NCBI RefSeq assembly: GCF_001571005.1
Contig: NZ_BCST01000003.1
Location: 62,001 to 126,000 of the forward strand
Direction of reading: 5' to 3'
Length of the DNA stretch: 64,000 nucleotides
From: Herbiconiux solani NBRC 106740
GTDB lineage: Bacteria > Actinomycetota > Actinomycetes > Actinomycetales > Microbacteriaceae
Numbering within the stretch: the stretch's first letter is position 1; each line of letters opens with the position of its first letter. The translations under genes and the position numbers were made by a program. Under the pieces are notes generated by a model. It did no database searches. It was not told where the DNA came from and saw only the letters and a list, made by a program, of their open reading frames with translations. Of this stretch, positions 16,051 to 25,147 are shown piece after piece.

Positions 16051-16348
16051 GCCCGCCAGGGCGCGCGGTGCCCGTGCGCGGTGCCGTCGGCCGCGGCGAG
16101 CGCCGGGTCAGTCCCGGGAGGGGGTGGGAGTGGTCGGGGCGGCGGCTGCGTCGGCGCGGGGCGGGGCGGATGCGAGGTGGCCGCCGCGAGCGCCGGATCG
16201 GTCGCTGGTTGCGGCGAGAGTGAGGCCAGTCGGAAGCAGGCGGAGGCCGGCTCGGGGAAGGTGCGGGGCGGGCGCCGCGAGCGCTAGACGAATTTCGGGG
16301 GCGCAGCGAGCGCCAGACAGACGCAGGACGGCCGTCGCGAGCGCCGGG
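16051..16348. repeat. Non-coding stretch with degenerate GCGAGCGCC repeats
   Basis: No gene is seen here. GCGAGCG followed by CC or CT recurs five times, near 16096, 16186, 16277, 16306 and 16336, each followed by a variant of GGGTCAGTC. The first and last copies sit in a longer similar context: the 3' end of the hydrolase gene (stop near 16349) resembles the segment near 16100-16150. The stretch may be the remains of a duplicated hydrolase 3' end or an expanded tandem repeat. Confidence 0.55.
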
Positions 16349-17371
16349 TCAGTCGCGGGTGGCCGCCGGAGTGGTTGGGACGGCGGCCGCGAACCAGGCC
16401 AGGGCGTCGCGGGCCTCGAGGGTGAAGGTGGCACCGACGAAGTCGTGGAAGCCGTCGGGGTAGATGCGCAGCTCGGCATCCGTGCCGGCGGCCCGAGCCT
16501 TCCGCGCGAACGCCCGCACGTCGGGCACGAAGATCTCCTTCCCGCCCACCACCGCACGGATCGGCGGCAGCCCCGCCAGCGCGTCGGCGATCGGACTCAC
16601 GACCGGGTCGTCCGCGCTGCGCGAGCCACGCCAGAGGTCGCCGGCCAGTCGCAGGGTGCCGGCTCCGAGCATCCGGTCACCCGGTTCGAGGGGTGGGATG
16701 CCGGGGTTCTCGAGCCGCACGTCGACCCACGGCGAGATGAGCAGGAGCGCGTCCGGGGGCGGCGCGCCCTCGTCGCGGAGCTCCATCGCCAGCGCGAGCG
16801 CGAGCCCCCCGCCCGCCGAGTCCCCGGCGATCAGCACCGGCCCGTCGGTGCGAGCGCGCACCTCGTCGTAGACCTCGCGCAGCAGCGGCAGCGCGTCGTC
16901 GACCGTGTGCCAGGGGGCGAGGCCGTAGAGCGGGACGGTCACCCGCGCATCCATCCGCCGCACCAGCTGCTCGATGATCGCCCAGTGCGCCCCGAGCAGC
17001 GGGTTCACGTAGGCGCCGCCGTGCAGGTACACGATCTCGGCCGCCGGCGAGGCGGCACCCGCGGGGTCGACGGGACCAGCGCCCGCACCAGCACGAGCGG
17101 CACCACCACCGGCACCGGCACCACCGGTATCGGCACGGGCACCGACGGCGGCGCCCCCACCACCTCGCGGCGTCAGCGTGATGACCGGCCGGCCGTGGCG
17201 GGTGGTGGTCTCAATGTGGCACAGCCGTTCGAGTCGCTTCGGGATGCGCGCGGGCTCCGGGTACGGCCGGTCGAGCCACGCGGCGCGCCTCTCGGCCGGC
17301 TCGGCCTGCCCCCGCCGGGCCGAGAAGACGACCCCCGCGGCGAACCGCGTCAACCGCATCGCGATGGTCAT
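16349..17371 (-). CDS. Alpha/beta hydrolase, hormone-sensitive-lipase family
   Basis: A protein of about 340 residues. The oxyanion motif HGGAY, nucleophile motif GDSAGG and a C-terminal GFHDF His place it in the HSL (type IV) esterase family. A Gly/Ala-rich insert (about 17040-17170) interrupts the region before HGGAY. Typical substrates are short-chain esters or acylated metabolites; none can be inferred. The start is taken at ATG 17371 (MTIAMRLTRFAAG), since the sequence upstream (to 17422) is not hydrolase-like. Its stop borders a degenerate repeat region. Confidence 0.83.
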   Translation of the reverse strand: MTIAMRLTRFAAGVVFSARRGQAEPAERRAAWLDRPYPEPARIPKRLERLCHIETTTRHGRPVITLTPRGGGGAAVGARADTGGAGAGGGAARAGAGAGPVDPAGAASPAAEIVYLHGGAYVNPLLGAHWAIIEQLVRRMDARVTVPLYGLAPWHTVDDALPLLREVYDEVRARTDGPVLIAGDSAGGGLALALAMELRDEGAPPPDALLLISPWVDVRLENPGIPPLEPGDRMLGAGTLRLAGDLWRGSRSADDPVVSPIADALAGLPPIRAVVGGKEIFVPDVRAFARKARAAGTDAELRIYPDGFHDFVGATFTLEARDALAWFAAAVPTTPAATRD

Positions 17372-17496
17372 GCCGCTCCAGTCCGGCGAGCCCCGCCGCC
17401 TCCCGTCACCGTACTCCCGCACTCCCGCACTCCCGCGAGCCGGCCGGCGGGTTCGATGTCCGATCGCGACACGGCCCAGGGCCCGTCAGCCGCAGC

Positions 17497-18432
17497 TCAC
17501 GTCGAGGCAAGAACCGCACTGGCCGCCAGGGCGAGCGCGAGGCCGATGATCTGGATGAGCGTCAGACGCTCCCGAAGCACGATCGCCGCGAGGATCACGG
17601 TTCCGATCGGATACAGGGCGTTGAGAACACTGACCAGCGGGAGGACATCCGCGGACGCCCCCGAGTGCAGGGCGGCCTGGATGAGGACGTTCGCGGAGGC
17701 GTCGAGCGTGCCGCAGATCGCGAGCTGCAGCCACAAGCCGCCTCGTCGACCCGGCGACCAGGCGGCGGCGGTGCGAGAGGTGGCGGCAGCGGCAGAAGTG
17801 GCGGCAGTGGCAGCCCCCCGCCGTCCTCGTTCACGGCCGGCGACCCCGGCGACCACGGCGACGCCGATCCACATCACAACGGCTTGCACGACGCGTGCGA
17901 CGACGAGGGGCGCCAGCCCGTCCTCGGGTGTCGTCGCAGCATAGGCGAGCACGAGCCCGCCGAACCCGCAGCCCGCGGCGACCGCCGTGAGAAGCCCGCG
18001 ACCGGTGAGCCGCGCGCCGGAACGATCCTTCACGGCGCCGACCAGCCCCACGGCGACGACGGCCACGACGACCGCCGCGATGCCGAGGCCGGTGAGCCGC
18101 GAACCCGCGAAGAGCAGGCCGACGCCCACCGGGACGATGACCGACACCACGGATGTCACGGGCGAGAGCACGCTCATCGGACCGACCGCGAGAGCGGTGT
18201 AGAGCATGAGCACTCCCAGCGAGCCCGCGATCCCGGCGACGGTGCCCCAGAGGAGCGCATCCGCTGAGAACCGGCCGCCCAGCACCGCGAGACCGACGGC
18301 GAGCGGCACCAGTCCGATGAGCGCCGCCCAGGCGGTCGCGACGATCGGGCGGATCGATCGCGACGCCAGCCCGCCCAGGAAGTCGGCGAACCCGTACGCC
18401 AGCGCTCCGGACAGTCCCAGGAGAATCGTCAT
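17497..18432 (-). CDS. DMT superfamily (EamA) permease
   Basis: A 311-residue membrane protein with ten predicted helices in two EamA repeats. The first begins TILLGLSGALAYGFADFLGG; the second ends with LRERLTLIQIIGLALALAAS, the usual end of the family. A loop rich in Arg, Ala and Thr lies in the middle (RERGRRGAATAATSA). EamA permeases export amino acids or other small metabolites; the substrate is unknown. It sits between the HSL hydrolase and the SRPBCC gene on the same strand. Confidence 0.85.
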   Translation of the reverse strand: MTILLGLSGALAYGFADFLGGLASRSIRPIVATAWAALIGLVPLAVGLAVLGGRFSADALLWGTVAGIAGSLGVLMLYTALAVGPMSVLSPVTSVVSVIVPVGVGLLFAGSRLTGLGIAAVVVAVVAVGLVGAVKDRSGARLTGRGLLTAVAAGCGFGGLVLAYAATTPEDGLAPLVVARVVQAVVMWIGVAVVAGVAGRERGRRGAATAATSAAAATSRTAAAWSPGRRGGLWLQLAICGTLDASANVLIQAALHSGASADVLPLVSVLNALYPIGTVILAAIVLRERLTLIQIIGLALALAASAVLAST

Positions 18433-18568
18433 CGGCCCGGCCCGAACTCGCGGTGCGAATCGCTCATACAGTCATTCTCTCCACAGCGGTCGGACCGGCA
18501 ACGAGACGCTCGGGCGAACGAGCTGTCGCCTCGCCAGCCCCAACCGCCGGCCGACCGGAATCGTGCGG

Positions 18569-19102
18569 CTACGAGCCGGGTCGATCGGTCCCGGCCGCTT
18601 CCGCAGCCGCCGCTGCCGCCGCCGCGTCACGCACCGCCGCGAGCACGAGGGGGTCGGCACAGCCGCCCGCGAAACCGCGGATGCGCCGGTCCATGTCGCG
18701 CTGCAGAACGACGGTGCCGATGCGCTCGGCGAGCGGCGCCAGCCACTTGGGCCGGCAGGCGAAGTTGTAGCGCCAGACGGCGAGGGTGCTTCCCGGGTCG
18801 CCGGCGACGGGCGTGAACTTCCATCCGCCCGCGAGGCGCTCGAAGAACCAGGAGCCCTTCGTCATCTTCATGCCCACGTTCGACGGCGGGTTGTAGGAGA
18901 CGTACTCGCTCTCCATCCGGAACCCGAATCGCTGCACGGTGAACGTCCTCACGCCCTTGGCCGGCAGGGTCGCCCCGCCGACGAAGTACTGGCGACGGAT
19001 GAAGGGGTCCCATCGCTTGCGGGTGGCGCCGGTGGTCTGCGAGACCGCGAACGCGACATCCGGAGCCACGGGGACGACACAGCGGGACTCGACGACGGGC
19101 AT
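18569..19102 (-). CDS. SRPBCC (START/polyketide-cyclase fold) family protein
   Basis: A 177-residue protein with the helix-grip fold that binds hydrophobic ligands. It begins MPVVESRCVVPVAPDVAFAV and continues through WDPFIRRQYFVGG, a central ESEYVSYNPPSNVG, and a C-terminal helix that ends in an Ala run. Members include lipid-transfer, cyclase and stress proteins; no catalytic role can be assigned. The start at 19102 is chosen because upstream sequence is Arg/Ala-rich and not family-like. The opposite strand upstream holds the MalT-like regulator at 19276. Confidence 0.8.
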   Translation of the reverse strand: MPVVESRCVVPVAPDVAFAVSQTTGATRKRWDPFIRRQYFVGGATLPAKGVRTFTVQRFGFRMESEYVSYNPPSNVGMKMTKGSWFFERLAGGWKFTPVAGDPGSTLAVWRYNFACRPKWLAPLAERIGTVVLQRDMDRRIRGFAGGCADPLVLAAVRDAAAAAAAAEAAGTDRPGS

Positions 19103-19275
19103 GGCCTCATCGTCGCACGCCCGCCGCACCCGCGCAGCGTCGCACGCCCGCCGCGCCCCCGCACGGTCGCGCCGCCACACCACGCCCAATCACCCGAAGC
19201 CCTAAGCTCGAGGGCGCAGCGTATTCTTCGTCGCGCGCAAGAGCCCGCATCAGCTCGTATCGGAGAGATCTCGTC

Positions 19276-22029
19276 ATGGCGATCAGAGGTGTGCCCCGCA
19301 TCCCCGCCGGAATCGGTGAACGACCGCGGCTGACCCGTCGCTTCGACGGGCCCGAGCCGCTCGTTCTCGCGCAGGCGCCCGCGGGCTACGGCAAGAGCGT
19401 CGCCATGGCCCAGTGGGCGACCGCGACCGACGCCGACGGACTCTGGCTGCAGCTGCGCGAAGGCAACGCGAGCACCGCTGCGCTCGTGCAGCATCTCGCC
19501 GTCGAGCTGCTGGCCGCGGGGCTGATCGACGACGCGAACCCGCTGCGCTGGGGCTCCGAGGCGCTCGCCGGCGGGGCGGACGCGTGGGGCCTGCTGCGCC
19601 ACGGACTCCGGATGATCGGCCGCCCCCTCACCCTGGCCTTCGACGGCCTCGACCGGCTGAGCGACGAAAGTCTCACCGGCCTCGCCGATCTCGTCTTCGA
19701 GCTGCCCGAGCTGCGCGTGCGTGGCACCGCCCGGCGCTCCGGGCCCCTGCACGAACCCGCTCTCGCCCTGAAGCTCGACGTGACGATCATCGGCGCCATC
19801 GAACTGGCGATGACCGAGGCCGAGATCCGGGCGGCACTGGGGGCGGATGCCGACGCGACGACGATCGCGCGGATCGTCGAGAACGGCGGCCTCCCCGTCG
19901 TCACCCGGCTGCTGAGCCGCGAGACAAGCGGCGAGACGAGCGGCCTGAAGAACGGCGAGGCCGACCCCGCCTCCCTGACCGGATCGATCGAGCACGTCGT
20001 CGACTCGCTCATCGCCGCCGAGCTCGCCTCCGGCCACTGGGACGCGCCCCTCGTGCGCTTCGTGCAGGCGACCTCGATCGCCCAGTCCTTCGACGCCTCG
20101 CTGGCCGCCGAACTGGCCGCCGTCGCCGGGGTGCTGAGCTCTCCCGCCGGCCCAAACGGTGAGGATGCGGCCCTCTCCGCGGTCGCCGAGTGGATCGACC
20201 GGGCCGAGTCCGAGGGGCTGGGACTCCGCACCGGCAGCACGAACGCGGCCTTCACCTACACACCCGTGATCCGGGAGGGGTTCGAACGCCGCCTCCGCGC
20301 CGAGAACCCCGGACTCGCCGCCGAGCTCACCCGCCGCGTGGCCCGCCGGGAGCTCGCCGACGGCCAACCCTTCCTGGCGCTCCGCCGCGCGGTCGAGTTG
20401 CGCGACTGGGAGCTCGCCTCCCGCGTCATCCGCGGCTACTGGAACGAACTGCTGCGCAACCACGGCCCCCAGCTCCGCACGCTCTTCCACGGCACGTCGC
20501 TCGGCGTCCTCCGGCGGCAGCCGTTCGTGACCATGCTGCTCGCCTTGGACTACAACCGTGACGGCCACCACCGGCTGCGGGCGCTGGAGTACTTCGCCCT
20601 CGCCTCTCACGCAGCCCGCACCCAGCGCGCGAGCGCGAGCCCGGCCGACCGCGCCGTGCTGCGCTCCATCGAGACGGCCGCGCTGCGCGTCAGCGGACGA
20701 CTCGACGGCGCCGTCACCGCCGCGCTCGACGGCCGCGACATCCTGCTCGCGATGAGTCCCGACGACCGCGACCAGCTCGGGCGCACCGAACCGACCCTGC
20801 ACAACCAGATCGGCACGTCCCTCTTCTACGCCGGCCGCACCGAGGAGGCCCTCGAATCCTTCGCCCGGTCGACGGCGGTCGGCGCCTCGAAGGGGCTGAA
20901 GGGCGGGCTCCAGGGCCTGGCCCTCTCGGCCGGAACCCTGGCGATCACCGGCGACCTCGGCGAGGCGCGGGCCCTCATCCGAGAAGCGGATGCGCTCGAC
21001 TGGCCCGAGGGCTGGATCACCGGCTACGCGGGCAGCTTCTACCAGGTCGCCGCCGCCTTCTCGGCGCTCGAGTCGTGGGACGCGGACGAGGCCGAGCGCC
21101 GCATCCGCCTGCTCGATCCGCACCGCGAGACGATCGAGCACTGGCCCCTGCTCGCCCACGTCGACGCGCTCATCGAGCTCACCCGGGGCAATCCGGATCG
21201 CGCGCGGATCAAGCTCGAGACCGAGATGCGCACGCAGCAACGGCGCCGCGCGCTCGCGTCGCAGACCGTCGCCCGTCTCGCACGCACGCGGTCGCTGATC
21301 GAACTCGCGGCCGGGCGGCATGCGGAGGCCGAGAAGATCCTCGGCAAGGCCAAGAACTCGCGGCACGGGATCGCACTCGCCCGGATCGCGCTGGCCCGCG
21401 CACAGCCGGAGGCGGCCCTCCGACTCCTGATGGGCGATCACCCCACGGGCGGCGAGGCCGCGTCGTCCCGCTCGCGCGCCGAGACCCTCGCGCTCCGGGC
21501 CGGTGCACTCGCCCTCGCCGGGGATCGGCAGCGCGCCGACGCCGCCCTCCGGCTGGCCGTCGAGTTCGCGGTGGACCGCCAGCAGGGTCTCGCGTTCGCG
21601 CTCGTGCCGACCGATGCGCTCGAGGCACTCGTCGGGATCGCGGCGCGAGGCGGGGAATCGGCATCGGCACCTGCATCGGCATCCGCATCGGCATCGGCAT
21701 CGGCGGGGCAGGCGGTAGCGCTGCTCGAGGGTGCGTGCGCGCATCCCCTCGTGCGGTCGGTCGCGGTCGTGCCGACGCTCTCGCCGCGCGAGCTCGCGCT
21801 GGCCCGGGTGCTGCCGCGGGTGAGCCGCACCGCCGAGATGGCCCAGATCCTCTCGGTCTCGCCGAACACGGTCAAGACGCAGCTGCAGGGCCTCTACCGC
21901 AAGCTCGGGGTCTCGAACCGGGCCGAGGCGGTCAACGCGCTCTCGCTGATGCAGCTCAGCGACGAACCGGCCGACCTGGCTGACCCTGCCGACCCGCAGC
22001 GTCGAGCGGATTCGGATCCGTTCGGTTGA
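19276..22029 (+). CDS. MalT-like LuxR family transcriptional regulator (LAL type)
   Basis: The protein has 917 residues. An N-terminal STAND-type NTPase carries the P-loop APAGYGKS (about 35-42) and a Walker B-like LAFDGLD. A middle region is built of helical repeats (TPR-like), and the C-terminal LuxR helix-turn-helix begins SPRELALARVLPRV and includes SVSPNTVKTQLQGLYRKLGV. LAL proteins switch on large gene sets in response to a metabolite. GGAGAG precedes the ATG. A Ser/Ala run (encoded by GCATCG hexamers, about 21657-21710) sits before the HTH domain. The last 74 bp overlap the convergent MFS gene. No obvious target is linked; the adjacent MFS exporter is a candidate. Confidence 0.88.
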   Translation: MAIRGVPRIPAGIGERPRLTRRFDGPEPLVLAQAPAGYGKSVAMAQWATATDADGLWLQLREGNASTAALVQHLAVELLAAGLIDDANPLRWGSEALAGGADAWGLLRHGLRMIGRPLTLAFDGLDRLSDESLTGLADLVFELPELRVRGTARRSGPLHEPALALKLDVTIIGAIELAMTEAEIRAALGADADATTIARIVENGGLPVVTRLLSRETSGETSGLKNGEADPASLTGSIEHVVDSLIAAELASGHWDAPLVRFVQATSIAQSFDASLAAELAAVAGVLSSPAGPNGEDAALSAVAEWIDRAESEGLGLRTGSTNAAFTYTPVIREGFERRLRAENPGLAAELTRRVARRELADGQPFLALRRAVELRDWELASRVIRGYWNELLRNHGPQLRTLFHGTSLGVLRRQPFVTMLLALDYNRDGHHRLRALEYFALASHAARTQRASASPADRAVLRSIETAALRVSGRLDGAVTAALDGRDILLAMSPDDRDQLGRTEPTLHNQIGTSLFYAGRTEEALESFARSTAVGASKGLKGGLQGLALSAGTLAITGDLGEARALIREADALDWPEGWITGYAGSFYQVAAAFSALESWDADEAERRIRLLDPHRETIEHWPLLAHVDALIELTRGNPDRARIKLETEMRTQQRRRALASQTVARLARTRSLIELAAGRHAEAEKILGKAKNSRHGIALARIALARAQPEAALRLLMGDHPTGGEAASSRSRAETLALRAGALALAGDRQRADAALRLAVEFAVDRQQGLAFALVPTDALEALVGIAARGGESASAPASASASASASAGQAVALLEGACAHPLVRSVAVVPTLSPRELALARVLPRVSRTAEMAQILSVSPNTVKTQLQGLYRKLGVSNRAEAVNALSLMQLSDEPADLADPADPQRRADSDPFG

Positions 22030-23374
22030 GGACCGGCCGCAGGAAGACCAGCGGCACCAGGGCGAGCAGCGCGACCGCACCGGCGATCAGGTACAGCGCT
22101 GTGTAGTTGTCCGTCGACCCGGAGAGCGGATCGCCGCCGGTCGCCGCGAAGACGGCGAGCGCGAGAGCGGGTGCGATGGTCTGCGGCAGCGTCTCGGCGA
22201 TGTTGAAGACGCCGAGGTAGGTGCCGGTCTCGCCTGCCGGAACCGTGCGCAGTGCGAGTGCGAGGTCGACGGCGTAGAAGGTGCCGAGCGCGAGCCCGCC
22301 GATCGCGGCGCTGATCCAGAGCTGGGAGGTGGCGGCGCCCGTGTCGGTGCCGGTGCCGCTGCCGCTGCCGCTGCCGGTCACGGTCGCCCGGAGCACCGCC
22401 GCGACGACGAGCCCCAGCGAGACGACGAGGATGTACGGGCCGTAGCGCCCCCGCCGCGACGCCAGGAACCCGGCACCCAGAGCGGCCACGACCACCGAGG
22501 CCCCGCCGATCAGCGTCGTGAGCGCGACGACGGACGACCCCTTCTCGGCGTCGACCGCCATCCGCGACATCACGAAGAACAGCGTGAACGTGGTGACCAG
22601 CGAGAACGCCAGCTGCAGCAGGAAGCGCTGTACCCAGATCCACGCGAAGAGGCGGTGGCGACGGATGCCGGCCAGCCTCGAACGGGCCGCCGGCGCGACG
22701 GCGTCCGGCCGCGGGTCGTCCTGGCGCAGGTCGTCCTGGCGCAGGCCGTCCGGGCGGGAGCCGGCCCGGGCCGGGTCGCTCTGCCGCCCGCCCGTGCGCG
22801 ACCGGCGCAGCGGCGCGTCCGTGAGGAACAGGCAGCAGACGATCACCACGACCACCGCCGCCACCGGCATCGCGAGCACCACGATCTCGAGCCGCGAGGG
22901 CACCACCGCGGCGAGGATGAGCGGGGGCAGGGTCCCGAGGAACGCCGCCGCCCCGAACACACCCGACGCCGACGCGCGCCGTCGCTCGCTCACCTGGTCG
23001 CCGAGCATCGCCGCGACCGCCGCGAGCGAGGCGTTGTAGGCGACCTGCGCGAGCACCCAGCCGACACCGAGGACGATCACCGAGTCGGCCTCGACGATGA
23101 CGACGGATGCGACGAGCCCGACGACGACGCCCCCCAGCATCCAGGGCCGCCGACGGCCGAAGCGACCCGGCGTGCGGTCGGAGAGGAAGCCGAACAACGG
23201 GTTCGCCACGACGGAGGCGATCGCGCCACTGATCGTGATGGCGGCGAGCACCGAGGTGCGGTCGGGCTCCGCCACGAGCCGGGAGATCACGAGCGGCAGG
23301 CCCGTGACGAGCGGGGCGGTCAGAGACCCGAGCACCACGAGGTTGATCGCGGCGAACAGAACGACCCTGCGCAT
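21956..23374 (-). CDS. MFS transporter (GPH/MelB-like)
   Basis: A 472-residue protein with twelve membrane helices. The loop NPLFGFLSDRTPGRFGRRRPW matches the sugar-cation symporter (GPH) subgroup of MFS. A long Arg/Asp-rich cytoplasmic loop (about 180-235) contains a short repeat of RQDD units, and a Gly/Ser/Thr repeat lies between later helices. The 3' end overlaps the LuxR gene by 74 bp, tail to tail. The sugar or glycoside substrate is unknown. Confidence 0.85.
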   Translation of the reverse strand: MRRVVLFAAINLVVLGSLTAPLVTGLPLVISRLVAEPDRTSVLAAITISGAIASVVANPLFGFLSDRTPGRFGRRRPWMLGGVVVGLVASVVIVEADSVIVLGVGWVLAQVAYNASLAAVAAMLGDQVSERRRASASGVFGAAAFLGTLPPLILAAVVPSRLEIVVLAMPVAAVVVVIVCCLFLTDAPLRRSRTGGRQSDPARAGSRPDGLRQDDLRQDDPRPDAVAPAARSRLAGIRRHRLFAWIWVQRFLLQLAFSLVTTFTLFFVMSRMAVDAEKGSSVVALTTLIGGASVVVAALGAGFLASRRGRYGPYILVVSLGLVVAAVLRATVTGSGSGSGTGTDTGAATSQLWISAAIGGLALGTFYAVDLALALRTVPAGETGTYLGVFNIAETLPQTIAPALALAVFAATGGDPLSGSTDNYTALYLIAGAVALLALVPLVFLRPVLNRTDPNPLDAAGRQGQPGRPVRR

Positions 23375-23432
23375 CCTCAGCCCCCGTTCGTCGCCGACCT
23401 CTCAGCGTAGCGGTGAACGAAAGCCCGGCCGG

Positions 23433-24014
23433 CTACGGGTGGAGCCCCGCGTCCGCCTCCGTCACCCGCCACGAGGTGAAGTGCACGACCAGGCCCGCCC
23501 GCGACGGAGCGCAGCAGTAGGGCCCGGCCGTGACAGCGGCCTCGGGGTCGAGGGGCGCGACGCGCACCAGCCGCCAGTCCTCCTCATCCACCTTCGCCCG
23601 CACCGTCACCGCGTCGCCCGAGCGGCTCGCGCGCACCGTGACCGTGCGCCCCGCCCAGCCGCTGACCTGCCCGAGCGACCAGTCGGAGAGCCCGCGGGTC
23701 ACGACGGCGCCGAGGCTCGTGGCGCCGTCGCTCGACTCGATGCCGGCCTTGATCCACACGGTGTCGTCGACGCGGAGGAAGACCCCCGCCTGATCGAACT
23801 GCTCGGCGAAGTCGAGCACGAACGACACCTCGACGGCCGTGCCCTCGTCGAAGGGCGCGAGGAGGGCGCGGGCGTCGTCGTGGATGAAGCCGTACGAGGT
23901 GATCCGCCACGCGTCGCTGCCCTCGACGGCCGTCACGCGCATCCCGTCGTCGGCGATCTCCACGCGGGCGGGTTCGGTGCTCCACTCGCCCGTGGCCCAG
24001 TCGATGCGTGTCAT
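23433..24014 (-). CDS. DUF1349 family protein (YesU-like)
   Basis: A 193-residue protein of the DUF1349 family, which has a concanavalin-like beta sandwich. Visible features are DWATGEWSTEP at the N-terminus, FAEQFDQAGVFLRVDDTVWIKAG in the middle, and the terminal AGLVVHFTSWRV. Some members act near sugar-utilisation genes, but no activity is assigned. The ATG at 24014 overlaps the stop of the upstream hydrolase by 4 bp (ATGA), so the two are translationally coupled in the operon MFS, hydrolase, DUF1349. Confidence 0.83.
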   Translation of the reverse strand: MTRIDWATGEWSTEPARVEIADDGMRVTAVEGSDAWRITSYGFIHDDARALLAPFDEGTAVEVSFVLDFAEQFDQAGVFLRVDDTVWIKAGIESSDGATSLGAVVTRGLSDWSLGQVSGWAGRTVTVRASRSGDAVTVRAKVDEEDWRLVRVAPLDPEAAVTAGPYCCAPSRAGLVVHFTSWRVTEADAGLHP

Positions 24015-25147
24015 GAGTCCGATTCCGTTCCTGTCGAGGATGCCCCGACTTCCGTCGAGGATGCGCCGTCTTCCGTCGAGGATGCGCCGTCTTGCGCCGA
24101 GGATGCCCCGTCTTCCGTCGAGGATGCCCCGTCGCCGACACCAGTCTCGCGCGTTCCCAGCGCCTGGGCGATCGGCGTGCCGAGGAGCCTCCTGGTCCAG
24201 TCGGCCAGTGCCCGGATGGCGCTCCTCGAGACGGCGGCGCCCGGCATCATGCTCGTGAAGCCGTGGAACGCACCCGGCCACACGTGCAGTTCCGCGTCAC
24301 CACCGGCAGCCCACAGACTGCTGGCATAGGCGACCGTCTCGTCGCGGAAGACCTCGGCGCTCCCGCAGTCGAGGTAGGTGCGCGGGAGTCCGGAGAGGTC
24401 GATCGCCCGCGCCGGTGCGGCGTAGACCGACACGTCCTCGCCGGCCCGGCGGGTCCCGAGGTAGGCGTCCCAGCCGAACAGGGTCATCTTCCGGTCCGCG
24501 ACCCCGACACCGTCGATCTGCGTCGTCGACACGGTGGAGTCACGGTCGTCGAGCATGGGTGAGATCAGGATCTGCGCCAGGAGCGCCGGCCCTCTCCGGT
24601 CTCGAGCGAGCAGCGCGGTGCCGGCAGCGAGCCCGGCACCGGCGCTCTGCCCGGCGATCACGATGCGGTCCGGATCGATGCCGAGCTCGTCGGCGTGGGC
24701 GTGCACCCAGACGAGGCCGGCGTAGCAGTCCTCGACCGGATACGGGTCGGGATGCTCGGGGGCGAGGCGATAGTCGACGCTGATCAGCACGGCGTCGTGG
24801 TCGTTCAGCAGCCAGTCGTCGTAGGAGTCGAGGTTTCCGAGGTGGTGACCGAACATCATCCCGCCGCCGTGGATCGTGTACACCGCGCTCCTGGCCGCCG
24901 TGGTGCGGCCGCTCCGCTGGATCACGGCGAGCCCGATCGGTTCCCCGAGGTGGCCCGGCACGGTGAGTGCCCGCCGCTCGTAGCCACGGGACCGCAGCCG
25001 TTCGTCGAGCGCTTCCTCGCTCATCCCGAGGCCGCGCATCTGCGGCAGCATCCCGGTCGTCAGGGCGAACGGGCCACGCGCCTCGAGGGCGGTGAGGAAG
25101 GTGGCGAGTTCGGGGTCGAACGGGGGGCGGGGGATCTGATCAGACAT
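24011..25147 (-). CDS. Alpha/beta hydrolase (HSL family) with C-terminal heptapeptide repeats
   Basis: The protein has 378 residues. Its HSL core has the oxyanion motif HGGGM, then DYRLAPEHPDPYP, nucleophile GQSAG and a C-terminal GAFHGF. A tail of about 40 residues holds five DGASSTE-like repeats, encoded by 21-bp tandem units at 24033-24137; this low-complexity tail is outside the catalytic fold. It overlaps the upstream DHA2 MFS gene by 8 bp and the downstream DUF1349 gene by 4 bp, so it is the middle gene of a three-gene operon. Esterase or lactonase activity is likely; the substrate is unknown. Confidence 0.86.
   Translation of the reverse strand: MSDQIPRPPFDPELATFLTALEARGPFALTTGMLPQMRGLGMSEEALDERLRSRGYERRALTVPGHLGEPIGLAVIQRSGRTTAARSAVYTIHGGGMMFGHHLGNLDSYDDWLLNDHDAVLISVDYRLAPEHPDPYPVEDCYAGLVWVHAHADELGIDPDRIVIAGQSAGAGLAAGTALLARDRRGPALLAQILISPMLDDRDSTVSTTQIDGVGVADRKMTLFGWDAYLGTRRAGEDVSVYAAPARAIDLSGLPRTYLDCGSAEVFRDETVAYASSLWAAGGDAELHVWPGAFHGFTSMMPGAAVSRSAIRALADWTRRLLGTPIAQALGTRETGVGDGASSTEDGASSAQDGASSTEDGASSTEVGASSTGTESDS
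24033..24137 (-). repeat. Five 21-bp tandem units in the hydrolase C-terminus
   Basis: The units, each of about 21 bp and reading GTCGAGGATGCGCCGTCTTC or a close variant on the + strand, encode a heptapeptide close to DGASSTE five times on the minus strand. The length is a multiple of three, so variation alters only the tail. The function is unknown. Confidence 0.85.
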
